Part shown: piece by piece, positions 37,577-45,426 of the stretch | Position numbering within the stretch: the first letter of the stretch is position 1 | Layout: each line of letters begins with the position of its first letter | Assembly: GCF_032931615.1 (NCBI RefSeq) | Contig: NZ_CP136759.1 | Coordinates: forward strand, 1,240,001 to 1,304,000 | DNA: 64,000 nucleotides | Origin: Palleronia sp. LCG004 | Lineage (GTDB): Bacteria > Pseudomonadota > Alphaproteobacteria > Rhodobacterales > Rhodobacteraceae | Direction: 5' to 3' | Program-made: the position numbers and the translations under genes | Notes under the pieces: model-generated | Seen by the model: only the letters and a program-made list of their open reading frames with translations | What the model was told of the DNA's origin: nothing | Databases searched by the model: none

Positions 37577-38349
37577 CCGACGACACCTTTGTCCCCGGAG
37601 CCAACATGAGCGGTCGCCGCTTCGTTCTGGCAACCGACCTCGATGGGACGTTCCTCGGCGGCAGCGACGAGGATCGCAAACGCCTCTACGACTGGATCGA
37701 GGAAAACCGTTCGACCATCGGTCTGATCTTCGTGACGGGCCGCGACCCGAAATTCATCGTGGAACTCTGCGAAGGTGGCGTTCCGTGGCCTGAATACGTG
37801 GTAGGCGACGTCGGTACCACGATCGCACAGGTCCACGGCAAGACGATCTCGCCCATCGACTCCCTCGAAACTGAAATCGCCGAGACCTGGAACGACGGTG
37901 GTGAGAAAATTCGCGAGGCGCTTGCCGACGCACCGGGTCTGACCCTGCAGGATACCGATTTCCGCTACCGCGTGAGCTACGACCTGGACCCCGATGCGTT
38001 CGACATTGCGACGAATGACAAGGTCCGCGAGATGGGGTACGACCCGCTCGCCTCCGACAACCGCTTCTACGACGTGCTCCCGCGGGGTATCAGCAAGGGT
38101 CCGTCGATCAAGCGCCTCGTCTCGCACCTCGGGATCGCGCCGGATACGGTCCTTTGCGCGGGCGATACGCTCAACGATCTCTCCATGCTCGAATGCGGCC
38201 TTCCGGCCGTTGCCGTTGGCGGAGCCGAGGCCGCGCTTGTTGATCGCGTCTCGACATTGCCGCATGTCTATGTGGCGAAGGGCATCGGCGCGGCTGGCAT
38301 TCTCGAAGCTGTGGCCGAGCTCGACCTGCACGACACACCCGAAGGATAA
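37573..38349 (+). CDS. HAD-superfamily (IIB) sugar-phosphate phosphatase
   Basis: A 258-residue Cof/S6PP-type HAD phosphatase: motif I ATDLDGTFLGG, motif II FVTGRDP, Lys in SKGPSIKRL, motif III/IV AGDTLNDLSML. It resembles sucrose-6F-phosphate phosphohydrolase-like enzymes that dephosphorylate glycosyl phosphates. Placed between gpsA (ATGA overlap) and the GT20 synthase (3 bases apart), it probably removes phosphate from glucosylglycerol-phosphate. It is unrelated in sequence to the cyanobacterial GgpP type as far as I can judge, so this would be a different phosphatase doing the same job. Confidence 0.85.
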   Translation: MTDDTFVPGANMSGRRFVLATDLDGTFLGGSDEDRKRLYDWIEENRSTIGLIFVTGRDPKFIVELCEGGVPWPEYVVGDVGTTIAQVHGKTISPIDSLETEIAETWNDGGEKIREALADAPGLTLQDTDFRYRVSYDLDPDAFDIATNDKVREMGYDPLASDNRFYDVLPRGISKGPSIKRLVSHLGIAPDTVLCAGDTLNDLSMLECGLPAVAVGGAEAALVDRVSTLPHVYVAKGIGAAGILEAVAELDLHDTPEG

Positions 38350-38352
38350 GTC

Positions 38353-39837
38353 ATGCCCTCTGATCTCGTCATCGTTTATCATCGCCAGCCCTACGAGGAG
38401 GTGGAGGAAGACGGCAAGATCGTCTTCAAGGAAAACAAAAGCCCGAACGGCATCGTCCCGACGCTCAAGGGGTTTTTTGGTCGCGTCGACAAGGGCGCAT
38501 GGGTCGCCTGGAAGCTTTCCGATACACCGAGCGACCCCGGCTTCGAGCGCGTGGTCGAGATCGAGGACAGCTACGGCAAATATTCCGTTTCGCGGCTGCC
38601 GCTGACCGAGGCGCAGGTCAAATCCTTCTACCATGTAACCTCGAAGGAAGCCTTCTGGCCGATCCTGCACTCCTTCAAGGAAAAGTACGATTACGACCCC
38701 GTCGACTGGCCGACTTTCCGTGAGGTGAACTGGGCCTTTGCCGAGGCCGCTGCGGCCGAGGCCGCAGAGGGTGCGGTCGTCTGGGTCCACGATTACAACC
38801 TCTGGCTCGTGCCGGGATATCTCCGCAAGCTGCGTCCCGATCTCAGGATCAGCTTCTTCCACCACACGCCCTTCCCTTCGGCCGACATGTTCAACGTGTT
38901 GCCGTGGCGGCGCGAGATCATCGAATCGCTTCTGGCGGCCGACGTCGTGGGCTTTCACATCCCACGCTATGCCGCCAATTTCGTGGGCGTGGCCGAAAGC
39001 CTCTTCGACGTGGAGACGGGCGAGCGGAAGCCGGTGAACCCCGACTTCATCAAGGAACACGTGGCCTTGTCGGAACGTCGCGTCGCGCAGACGATCACCT
39101 TTAACGGTCACGAGGTCCACGTTCAGGCCTCACCCGTCGGCGTTGATCTGGACTACATCCAAAGCAAGGCGGGCACCGACGAGACGACCGAGAAGGCCCG
39201 GCAGATCCGCGAGGATCTGGGCGATGTCGCTATGGTCCTGTCCGTCGGGCGCACCGACTACACCAAGGGCGGCAGCGACCAGCTGATGAGCTTCGAGCGG
39301 ATCCTCGACGAAAATCCGGAGCTTCACGGCAAGGTCCGTCTGATGCACGTCTCCGTTTCGGCCAATCGGAACATGACGGTCTACGAGGGCATCCAGAACG
39401 AGATCGAAGCAACGGTCGGGCGCATCAACGGTCGGTTCGGCACGTTCGACTGGACGCCCGTCACGCTGATGAGCCGGGCGATCCCCTTCGACGAACTCGT
39501 GGCCTACTACCGGGCCGCGGATGTTGCTTGGATCACGCCGCTCGCCGACGGGATGAACCTCGTCGCGAAGGAATTCGCGGCCTGCCGGTCGGACAATCGC
39601 GGTGCGCTGGTCCTGTCGGAATTTGCGGGTGCGGCGGTCGAGATGGGGTCGGCAATCCTCGCCAACCCGTTCTCGCACAAGAGCATGGACCGTGCCCTTT
39701 TGCAGGCGTTGCACATGTCAGAGGAGGAGCAGGAGGACCGCATGAAACACATGCGTCAGACGATCTCCAAATACGACATCAAGGCCTGGGCCGAAGACCA
39801 GATGGCGGGCTTCACGGCCAAGGACGGCACGATCTGA
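38353..39837 (+). CDS. ggpS: Glucosylglycerol-phosphate synthase (GT20 family)
   Basis: A 494-residue GT20 glycosyltransferase. The start SDLVIVYHRQPYEEV and KSPNGIVPTLKGFF match GgpS rather than trehalose-6-phosphate synthase, whose N-terminus carries a GGL loop that is absent here. Other marks are WVHDYNLWLVPGYLRKL, FFHHTPFPSADMFNVLPW, GRTDYTKGG and ITPLADGMNLVAKEF. GgpS joins NDP-glucose (ADP-glucose in cyanobacteria) to glycerol-3-phosphate. With gpsA and a phosphatase in the same operon the product is probably glucosylglycerol, an osmoprotectant. Trehalose-phosphate synthesis is the main alternative. Confidence 0.85.
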   Translation: MPSDLVIVYHRQPYEEVEEDGKIVFKENKSPNGIVPTLKGFFGRVDKGAWVAWKLSDTPSDPGFERVVEIEDSYGKYSVSRLPLTEAQVKSFYHVTSKEAFWPILHSFKEKYDYDPVDWPTFREVNWAFAEAAAAEAAEGAVVWVHDYNLWLVPGYLRKLRPDLRISFFHHTPFPSADMFNVLPWRREIIESLLAADVVGFHIPRYAANFVGVAESLFDVETGERKPVNPDFIKEHVALSERRVAQTITFNGHEVHVQASPVGVDLDYIQSKAGTDETTEKARQIREDLGDVAMVLSVGRTDYTKGGSDQLMSFERILDENPELHGKVRLMHVSVSANRNMTVYEGIQNEIEATVGRINGRFGTFDWTPVTLMSRAIPFDELVAYYRAADVAWITPLADGMNLVAKEFAACRSDNRGALVLSEFAGAAVEMGSAILANPFSHKSMDRALLQALHMSEEEQEDRMKHMRQTISKYDIKAWAEDQMAGFTAKDGTI

Positions 39838-39846
39838 CGGTAAAGG

Positions 39847-39873
39847 CCCCTGCCCGGCAATTCCGGGCGGGGG
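39847..39873. terminator. Bidirectional hairpin between ggpS and the export gene
   Basis: Stem CCCCTGCCCGG / CCGGGCGGGGG (39847-39857 and 39863-39873, one G-T pair), loop CAATT, between two convergent stop codons. No clear T-tract. Confidence 0.6.
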
Positions 39874-39876
39874 CGA

Positions 39877-40986
39877 TCAGTTCGTGAGCTGACGGGCGAA
39901 GCCCACGCCGCCACCGAGAAGCGACAGCGCCACCTGGATAGAGCTGACGGGCGATTCGGTCGCGAGAACGAGATCGCCCGGCATGATCTGGAAGTTCTTC
40001 GCGCTGAAGAGGCCGTCCGCGCTTGTCAGATCGATTGCGAAGACCACACGATCTTCGCGCGGTCCGCGCAGTCCAGCGGCAAGGGCCGAGCGGGGATATT
40101 CCCGGAGCACCAGCACGCCTTGAGGGTCCGCACGGGTATCCGTCAGCCCGCCGATCATCGCAATCGCTTCGAGTGCCGTGACCCGCTCGTCCCTGAACGG
40201 GATGATGTCTTCCTTGCCTGCCGCACCGAGCGCGATGAAATAGCGTTCGTCCTCTTCGACGATGATCGTATCGCCACCCTGCACAAGCGCGTTCGCCGTC
40301 GGGTTCTCGTAGATCCGGTCGAGCGCGATCGCGTAATTCTGTGCGCCACGCTGCAGGCGGATGCGCGGATTGCGCAATGTCGGAGCGACGCCGCCCGCCT
40401 GGCTGAGCAGCGTCAGGACATTCGTCGACCGGTCACGCAGCGGAAAAACGCCCGGCGCGCCGACACCCGCGGCGACGGCCACCGAATTCTCTGTCCCCTC
40501 GCTCAATGCGATCTGCACCTGCGAGGACGGCGCGATCTCGGTCAACTGGGACTCGATCGCCTCACGGGCGCGTTGCGGGCTCATCCCCGAGATCCGCACC
40601 TCACCCACATACGGGATGAAGACGCGGCCATCCGGGCTCACCTGCATCTCTCCGAGAGGGGCCTGACGCTGATCGAGCCCCGTCAGCAGGGAGTTCTCGG
40701 AACTGTCCCAGATGACGACGGAAACACGATCGCCAGGCTTGATGATCTGGCCAAGCGATCCTTCGGTCGCGCGCGGCCACCCGTCGCTCGCAAGCGCTCC
40801 GACGGCCGGCCATTGTTCGACCGTCGGGAGAAAGGCGCGGGTCACGGGATAGAAGGCATAATCCTCAGTCTCGCCCTTCGAGGGGCGAATCTCGGATTGA
40901 AGGGCCGCGCCCCGGGGCAGACCCGAACAGCCGGCTGTGAGCAGAACGGCCCCTGCAAGGGTTGCGGTTACCATCCGTCGGATCAC
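39877..40986 (-). CDS. Polysaccharide export lipoprotein (Wza family)
   Basis: A 369-residue outer-membrane polysaccharide export protein. Signal peptide with lipobox LTAGC, then the poly_export domain (IIKPGDRVSVVIWDSSE ... GRVFIPYVGEVRISG) and SLBB-type repeats (VGAPGVFPL; VLTLLSQAGG; ALEAIAMIGGL). The GTG at 40986 is preferred as start because AAGGGGGA lies just upstream; ATG at 40974 is the alternative. No wzc-type kinase gene is adjacent. It is divergent from an epimerase-sugar transferase pair and converges with ggpS. Confidence 0.9.
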   Translation of the reverse strand: MIRRMVTATLAGAVLLTAGCSGLPRGAALQSEIRPSKGETEDYAFYPVTRAFLPTVEQWPAVGALASDGWPRATEGSLGQIIKPGDRVSVVIWDSSENSLLTGLDQRQAPLGEMQVSPDGRVFIPYVGEVRISGMSPQRAREAIESQLTEIAPSSQVQIALSEGTENSVAVAAGVGAPGVFPLRDRSTNVLTLLSQAGGVAPTLRNPRIRLQRGAQNYAIALDRIYENPTANALVQGGDTIIVEEDERYFIALGAAGKEDIIPFRDERVTALEAIAMIGGLTDTRADPQGVLVLREYPRSALAAGLRGPREDRVVFAIDLTSADGLFSAKNFQIMPGDLVLATESPVSSIQVALSLLGGGVGFARQLTN

Positions 40987-41089
40987 GATTTCCCCCTTGG
41001 GACGCTTCGGCGATGGGCCATTTCGCCCGCTGCGACAAGATACTAGGATGACGACGGAACGCAATCGCCGGTATTGGACAGAACAAGCA

Positions 41090-41929
41090 ATGGACGGATT
41101 CCGAGCGGAAAAACCCGCCATCATCATCGGCGCGGGCGGATCCGTAGGCAGACGCATCCGCCGTGCCTGGCGGGCGACGGGCCATTCCCATATGACCGTG
41201 GGGCGCGGTGTGGATGCCGATCTGCGCTGGGACCTGACAGGTCCACCTCCTCCGTTCGATGCTGCACGCGGTGCGGGGATCGTCGTGCTGGCGGGGGTGA
41301 CGCCTGCAAGCGGCGGGGATCTCGCGGACAACCTCCGCCTTGCGCGGGCTGGGATCGAGGCCGCGCGCGCCTGGGGCGCTGCGCATGTCTTTGTCGCCTC
41401 GTCCTCCGCCGTCTACGGGCCGACGCCGCCCATTCCCGTGGACGAGGACGCCCCCCTTAACGCGTCCAGCCCCTACGCCGCCGCAAAGATCGAAGTGGAG
41501 TGCGAGACGGTCGCAAAGGATGTGACCGCCCTCCGGATCGCCAACGTGGCTGGGGCTTCGCAGCCGTTCCTTGCCATCCGTGCAGGCGGACATGCGAAGC
41601 TCGACCGGTTCGCGGATGCGGATGCCCCCATGCGCAGCTTCATCGGACCCGTATCGCTCGCCTCCTGCTTCGCACGGCTCTGCGATCTCGCCGCGTCGGG
41701 CCGGGACTTTCCGCCTGTATTAAACATCGCCTCCGCGCGCCCGATCAGGATGATCGACATCTTCGCTGCGGCAGGAGTGACACCCGACCGTCCCGCGGCA
41801 TCCAAAGATGCGATTGCCCATGCCAATCTCGCCACAAAGCGTCTTGCGGAACTCTGGGACGTTCCCGACCATGATGCGGAGGCACTCTGGGACGAGGTTC
41901 GCGCGACCGACGAAGGGGCTTATCCATGA
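41090..41929 (+). CDS. NAD-dependent epimerase/dehydratase (extended SDR)
   Basis: An extended SDR of about 279 residues: IIIGAGGSVGRRI for NAD binding, VASSSAVYGPTPP and the catalytic SPYAAAKIE (YxxxK). Likely a nucleotide-sugar epimerase or dehydratase making an exopolysaccharide precursor. The start is uncertain: ATG 41090 gives a normal N-terminus, ATG 41048 adds 14 residues; neither has a good ribosome site, and GATACT at 41038-41043 could be a -10 element favouring the later start. The stop overlaps the sugar transferase start by ATGA. Confidence 0.85.
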   Translation: MDGFRAEKPAIIIGAGGSVGRRIRRAWRATGHSHMTVGRGVDADLRWDLTGPPPPFDAARGAGIVVLAGVTPASGGDLADNLRLARAGIEAARAWGAAHVFVASSSAVYGPTPPIPVDEDAPLNASSPYAAAKIEVECETVAKDVTALRIANVAGASQPFLAIRAGGHAKLDRFADADAPMRSFIGPVSLASCFARLCDLAASGRDFPPVLNIASARPIRMIDIFAAAGVTPDRPAASKDAIAHANLATKRLAELWDVPDHDAEALWDEVRATDEGAYP

Positions 41930-42540
41930 CACTTGGCAAACGGATCCTCGACATTGCGCTTGCGCTGATTCTGGGGGCGATCCTGCTCCTCCCGGGGCTC
42001 TTCATCGCGCTCGCGGTTCTGCTGAGTTCGGGGCGGCCGATCCTCCATCGTTCGGAGCGGATGCGAACGACGGATGAGGCATTCCAGCTCTGGAAATTCC
42101 GGTCCATGCGTCCCGACAAGTCCGACGCGGGCGTGACCGGAGGCGACAAATCCGACCGGATCACTGCGATCGGACGGGTTCTGAGGCGCACGCGGCTAGA
42201 CGAGTTGCCACAACTTTGGAACGTCCTACGCGGTGATATCAGCTTCGTCGGACCGCGTCCGCCGCTGCGCCGCTACACCGACATGTTTCCGGACCTCTAT
42301 GCCCAGGTCCTGCATTCGCGCCCCGGAATCACGGGGCTCGCGACGCTCAGGTTCCACCGTCATGAGGAGCGGCTATTGGCCGATACCCGGTCGGCAAGCG
42401 AGACCGAGGAGGTTTACTGCCGCCGCTGCGTGCCGCGCAAGGCATCGCTCGATCTTATCTATCAGCAAAACCGGACGCTCTGCATGGACATCGCGCTGAT
42501 GGGAGAGACGATCACCCGGCTGATACCCTCGCGCCGTTAG
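41926..42540 (+). CDS. Exopolysaccharide undecaprenyl-phosphate sugar transferase (short, PglC-like)
   Basis: A 204-residue bacterial sugar transferase: one N-terminal membrane segment (residues about 8-34), then KFRSMRPDKSD, and LDELPQLWNVLRGDISFVGPRPPL-type core (here split: LDELPQLWNVL; SFVGPRPPL). It transfers a sugar-1-phosphate to the lipid carrier, the first step of repeat-unit assembly. The short length matches monotopic PglC-type enzymes rather than WbaP. The stop overlaps that of yjbF on the other strand by four bases. Confidence 0.92.
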   Translation: MTLGKRILDIALALILGAILLLPGLFIALAVLLSSGRPILHRSERMRTTDEAFQLWKFRSMRPDKSDAGVTGGDKSDRITAIGRVLRRTRLDELPQLWNVLRGDISFVGPRPPLRRYTDMFPDLYAQVLHSRPGITGLATLRFHRHEERLLADTRSASETEEVYCRRCVPRKASLDLIYQQNRTLCMDIALMGETITRLIPSRR

Positions 42541-43199
42541 CGCAGCCCGGTATGAACGTCCCGAAGCTCGAAATACCCGAGCCGGGGCGACACGAACTGC
42601 CGCGACTTGCGCACCGCGCCGACACCGTCCACCCAATAGATATTGTCGAAGGTCTCGCCCTCGGCGCTCTCGCAGGACTCGTCGATGCGGATCGTAGCAA
42701 AACGCCGTGAAGTGACGACAACCTCTTCTCCGGCCGTGTAGGAGAGATCGCAGAAATAGCGGAACCGCTGAACCGTTTCGTCACCCTGAAGCCGATAATG
42801 ATCGCGCACGACCTGCCGCGCACCGGCGGCAAGGTCCGGAACCTCTGCCGAGCTCAGATCGTAGCCGAAGCCGGCCGTTCCGACGATCTGACCACCTTTT
42901 AGCGACACGCTGTAGCCCTCGGGCGTGACCCAGGTCGACACATCGCGGTTCTGCGCCTGAGGGACGAGACCGACCTCGCTGCCGAATTCCGGAATGTCGA
43001 GCAGGATCACGTTGACCGGTGCCGCATTCAGTTCCGCATCGCTGAGCGTCACGCCTTCGCCTTCGGCACCGCGACCACCGACGAATGAAGCGATCGAACT
43101 TCCGAGCTCGGAGAATGCCGAGCTACGCGTGCTGTCCTCGCTTGCGCAACCCGCGAGTGCCACGAGCGCCAGAGCCGCGAGAGGGCGCATTATCGTCAT
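42537..43199 (-). CDS. yjbF: YjbF-family lipoprotein
   Basis: A 220-residue lipoprotein of the YjbF/GfcB family, linked to exopolysaccharide production and secretion. Signal peptide with lipobox ALAGC (ATG at 43199, overlapping the yjbH stop by ATGA), then a beta-rich domain (WVTPEGYSVSLKGGQIVGTAGFG). The frame runs on far upstream only because it lies antisense within yjbH. Expected at the inner face of the outer membrane. Partner of YjbH. Confidence 0.88.
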   Translation of the reverse strand: MTIMRPLAALALVALAGCASEDSTRSSAFSELGSSIASFVGGRGAEGEGVTLSDAELNAAPVNVILLDIPEFGSEVGLVPQAQNRDVSTWVTPEGYSVSLKGGQIVGTAGFGYDLSSAEVPDLAAGARQVVRDHYRLQGDETVQRFRYFCDLSYTAGEEVVVTSRRFATIRIDESCESAEGETFDNIYWVDGVGAVRKSRQFVSPRLGYFELRDVHTGLR

Positions 43200-45349
43200 C
43201 TCCATACCCGTCCCCATTGATCCTCCAGCCCATCCTCGTGATAGTCGCGGACCTTCTCGTAGAGCCGTCCGTCGACGTTGAGCCTCGCGCCACCGTCGCG
43301 GGTAATCGGCCGGATCGTGGTCGAGACCTTGCTGGTCGACGGCCGGCCCGTGAACCACGCGACCGGGACTTCGAGCGTAATGCCCTTGTCGAATGACCCT
43401 TCGCCGAAATCCTCGGACGAGACATCGGTCTGTGTCGCGAAGACGCCGACCCGCCAGCCGTTGCGGAACTCGCGCGTCACGCTCAGCGTCGCGCCGACGT
43501 CGCCGGCGAGATAGCGACCGACATCGAGTTGCACGTCGAGTTCGTCGGTAAGTTCGTAGTAGGCCGAGACGTGACCGGTCGCGACGTCGTAATCCTGAAA
43601 CCCGAAGCGCTGGTCGAAATCGCGCTGCGCGACATAGTTGAGCTCGGCTCCGAGGCCCAGGCGGCTCTCGACCGGCTTCCACAGGATCTCGGTCGAGATG
43701 CCTCCGAACATCCGCTCGAGGTAACCGGCAGTGACCCGACCATAGACTTCCCGCGCGGGCTTGAAGTAGTAGGCCGCCGTCAACCGGTCGAGCGCCAGAT
43801 CGGCCTCTTCGTTGTACCGGGCGAAATTCGTGCGCACGGGCTGCAGCGCCGAGCTCGCCCTCTGATCCGTATCGTCGAGATTGCCAAGCAGGACCTGTGA
43901 GACCGACCCGCTGAACACGATGCCGGGACGCGGCTCGTAACTTGCTCGCGCACCCAGACCGACACCGAAACGCAATGGCGATTGCGGATCGAAGAAGACG
44001 CGACGGACGAAAGGACCGACGGACCAGTCGAACCGCGGAAAGAGATCGCTGCTGAGCGTCGCATCGGGATTGGGTCCACGCGCATCGCCGATCCCCGCCA
44101 CCGCGAGCAGTCGGGCCGAAGCGTCGGGCGACAGGACGAGCGCTTCGACATCGGAGCGGCGCACAGTGACTGCCGAGGCGGGAATGCCGTCGACGCTGGG
44201 GACGATGCGGAAGGTCTCGACCGAGCTTGGCATGGTGCGGGTCAGTGCCCGGGCCATCCGCCCAACCGCCTGCGCGCTGGCATTGTAGGTCGGATTGCGA
44301 AAGCGCACCTCGACCGCGTTGGGCCCGAGGATCTCGAACGCCTCGACCGTAAGCCCGGTCTCGCGCGCCTCGGACGTCAAAGCCGTCAGGAGCGCCGATT
44401 GCACGCGCGGAACGCTTGCCCAGTCTTCCGACCATTGGTCGGGCGAACTCGCGCGGGAGGGGCGCGGGGCCACGGGGGCGGGTGCCGGTCCGACGCTTCC
44501 CACCACGGGTGGCCGGGTGGGATTACCCGCAAAGGTGAGCTTCACACCGAATTCCGAGCCGTAAAGGTAGTAGGCCCCGATATCGACTGCTTCGTTCACC
44601 CGATAGGATGCGCCGAAATTGAACGACGAGGATCGATCCATGATCCGGCTCGAGAGGGGCCGGTCGTTCCCGGTCTCGATCGTGTAGGCGTCGGATCCAT
44701 ACTCCGCGAGCAGGGTCAGGCGATCGGTTGCCTTGAAGATCACGCTGCCGAACGGTGCGACGTCGCCCCGGAACCACTGATCGATGTTGAACTCGCCGCC
44801 GAGACCCGCATCGATATCGTCGCGCGTGCCGGTTTCCCCAATCGGATCTTCGGAGCCGAGCCGCCCCCAGCCGAGCCCCGCCGAAACCGCCAGCCGGTCG
44901 CCAAAGGTCTTGGTCGCCACGACATATTCACCAGACGACACGCCCGTCCCTGCGAGATCCTGCAGGCCGACCTTGAGCGCAGGGAGGTATTGCCGTTCGC
45001 GCAGGAGGGTGACCGAGATGTCGAAGCTGCGGTCGAAATAATCCTCGTATTCGGGCTCGCCCAGAAGGTTCAGGCCCGAATACTTGCTGTAACGGAATGC
45101 CCCCTGCACCCGGGGAAGGCCCTGGAACGACAGTGTGCCACGCGTGATATTGCCGAAATGACCGATCGTGACCGCGATCTCTCCGTCAGGCTGATCGAGC
45201 GCGGTCGGTGTGTCGATCGCCCCGGTCACGCCGTAGAAGTTGAATCCCGGCCGGTCGAAATCCGCACGGGCGGCACCTGCGGCAAGCGCGATCGTGGCGC
45301 TCGCGGTCATGAGCTTCAGGGAATTCGCGATCTTGATCTTCGGATGCAT
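43196..45349 (-). CDS. yjbH: YjbH-family outer-membrane beta-barrel protein
   Basis: A 717-residue exopolysaccharide biosynthesis YjbH protein. Signal peptide ends near AGAARA-D; mature start FDRPGFNFYGVTGAIDTPTA is the family hallmark, and the rest has alternating beta-strand sequence (repeated YxLY, LxAE patterns) consistent with an outer-membrane barrel. AGGGA precedes the ATG at 45349. Coupled to yjbF; yjbE and yjbG of the E. coli operon are absent. capD lies 77 bases upstream on the same strand. Confidence 0.9.
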   Translation of the reverse strand: MHPKIKIANSLKLMTASATIALAAGAARADFDRPGFNFYGVTGAIDTPTALDQPDGEIAVTIGHFGNITRGTLSFQGLPRVQGAFRYSKYSGLNLLGEPEYEDYFDRSFDISVTLLRERQYLPALKVGLQDLAGTGVSSGEYVVATKTFGDRLAVSAGLGWGRLGSEDPIGETGTRDDIDAGLGGEFNIDQWFRGDVAPFGSVIFKATDRLTLLAEYGSDAYTIETGNDRPLSSRIMDRSSSFNFGASYRVNEAVDIGAYYLYGSEFGVKLTFAGNPTRPPVVGSVGPAPAPVAPRPSRASSPDQWSEDWASVPRVQSALLTALTSEARETGLTVEAFEILGPNAVEVRFRNPTYNASAQAVGRMARALTRTMPSSVETFRIVPSVDGIPASAVTVRRSDVEALVLSPDASARLLAVAGIGDARGPNPDATLSSDLFPRFDWSVGPFVRRVFFDPQSPLRFGVGLGARASYEPRPGIVFSGSVSQVLLGNLDDTDQRASSALQPVRTNFARYNEEADLALDRLTAAYYFKPAREVYGRVTAGYLERMFGGISTEILWKPVESRLGLGAELNYVAQRDFDQRFGFQDYDVATGHVSAYYELTDELDVQLDVGRYLAGDVGATLSVTREFRNGWRVGVFATQTDVSSEDFGEGSFDKGITLEVPVAWFTGRPSTSKVSTTIRPITRDGGARLNVDGRLYEKVRDYHEDGLEDQWGRVWR

Positions 45350-45426
45350 GTTGGGTCGTCCCTGACAGGGCTGCAGGTTGTCGGGTTCTCTATGACGGGT
45401 CGTGCGGATCGCGTAAAGGCGGGCGA

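Noticed and set aside
38353..39837. Calling the GT20 enzyme trehalose-6-phosphate synthase (otsA)
   Set aside because: The N-terminal GGL loop is absent and the motifs and gpsA linkage point to glucosylglycerol-phosphate synthase; kept only as an alternative.
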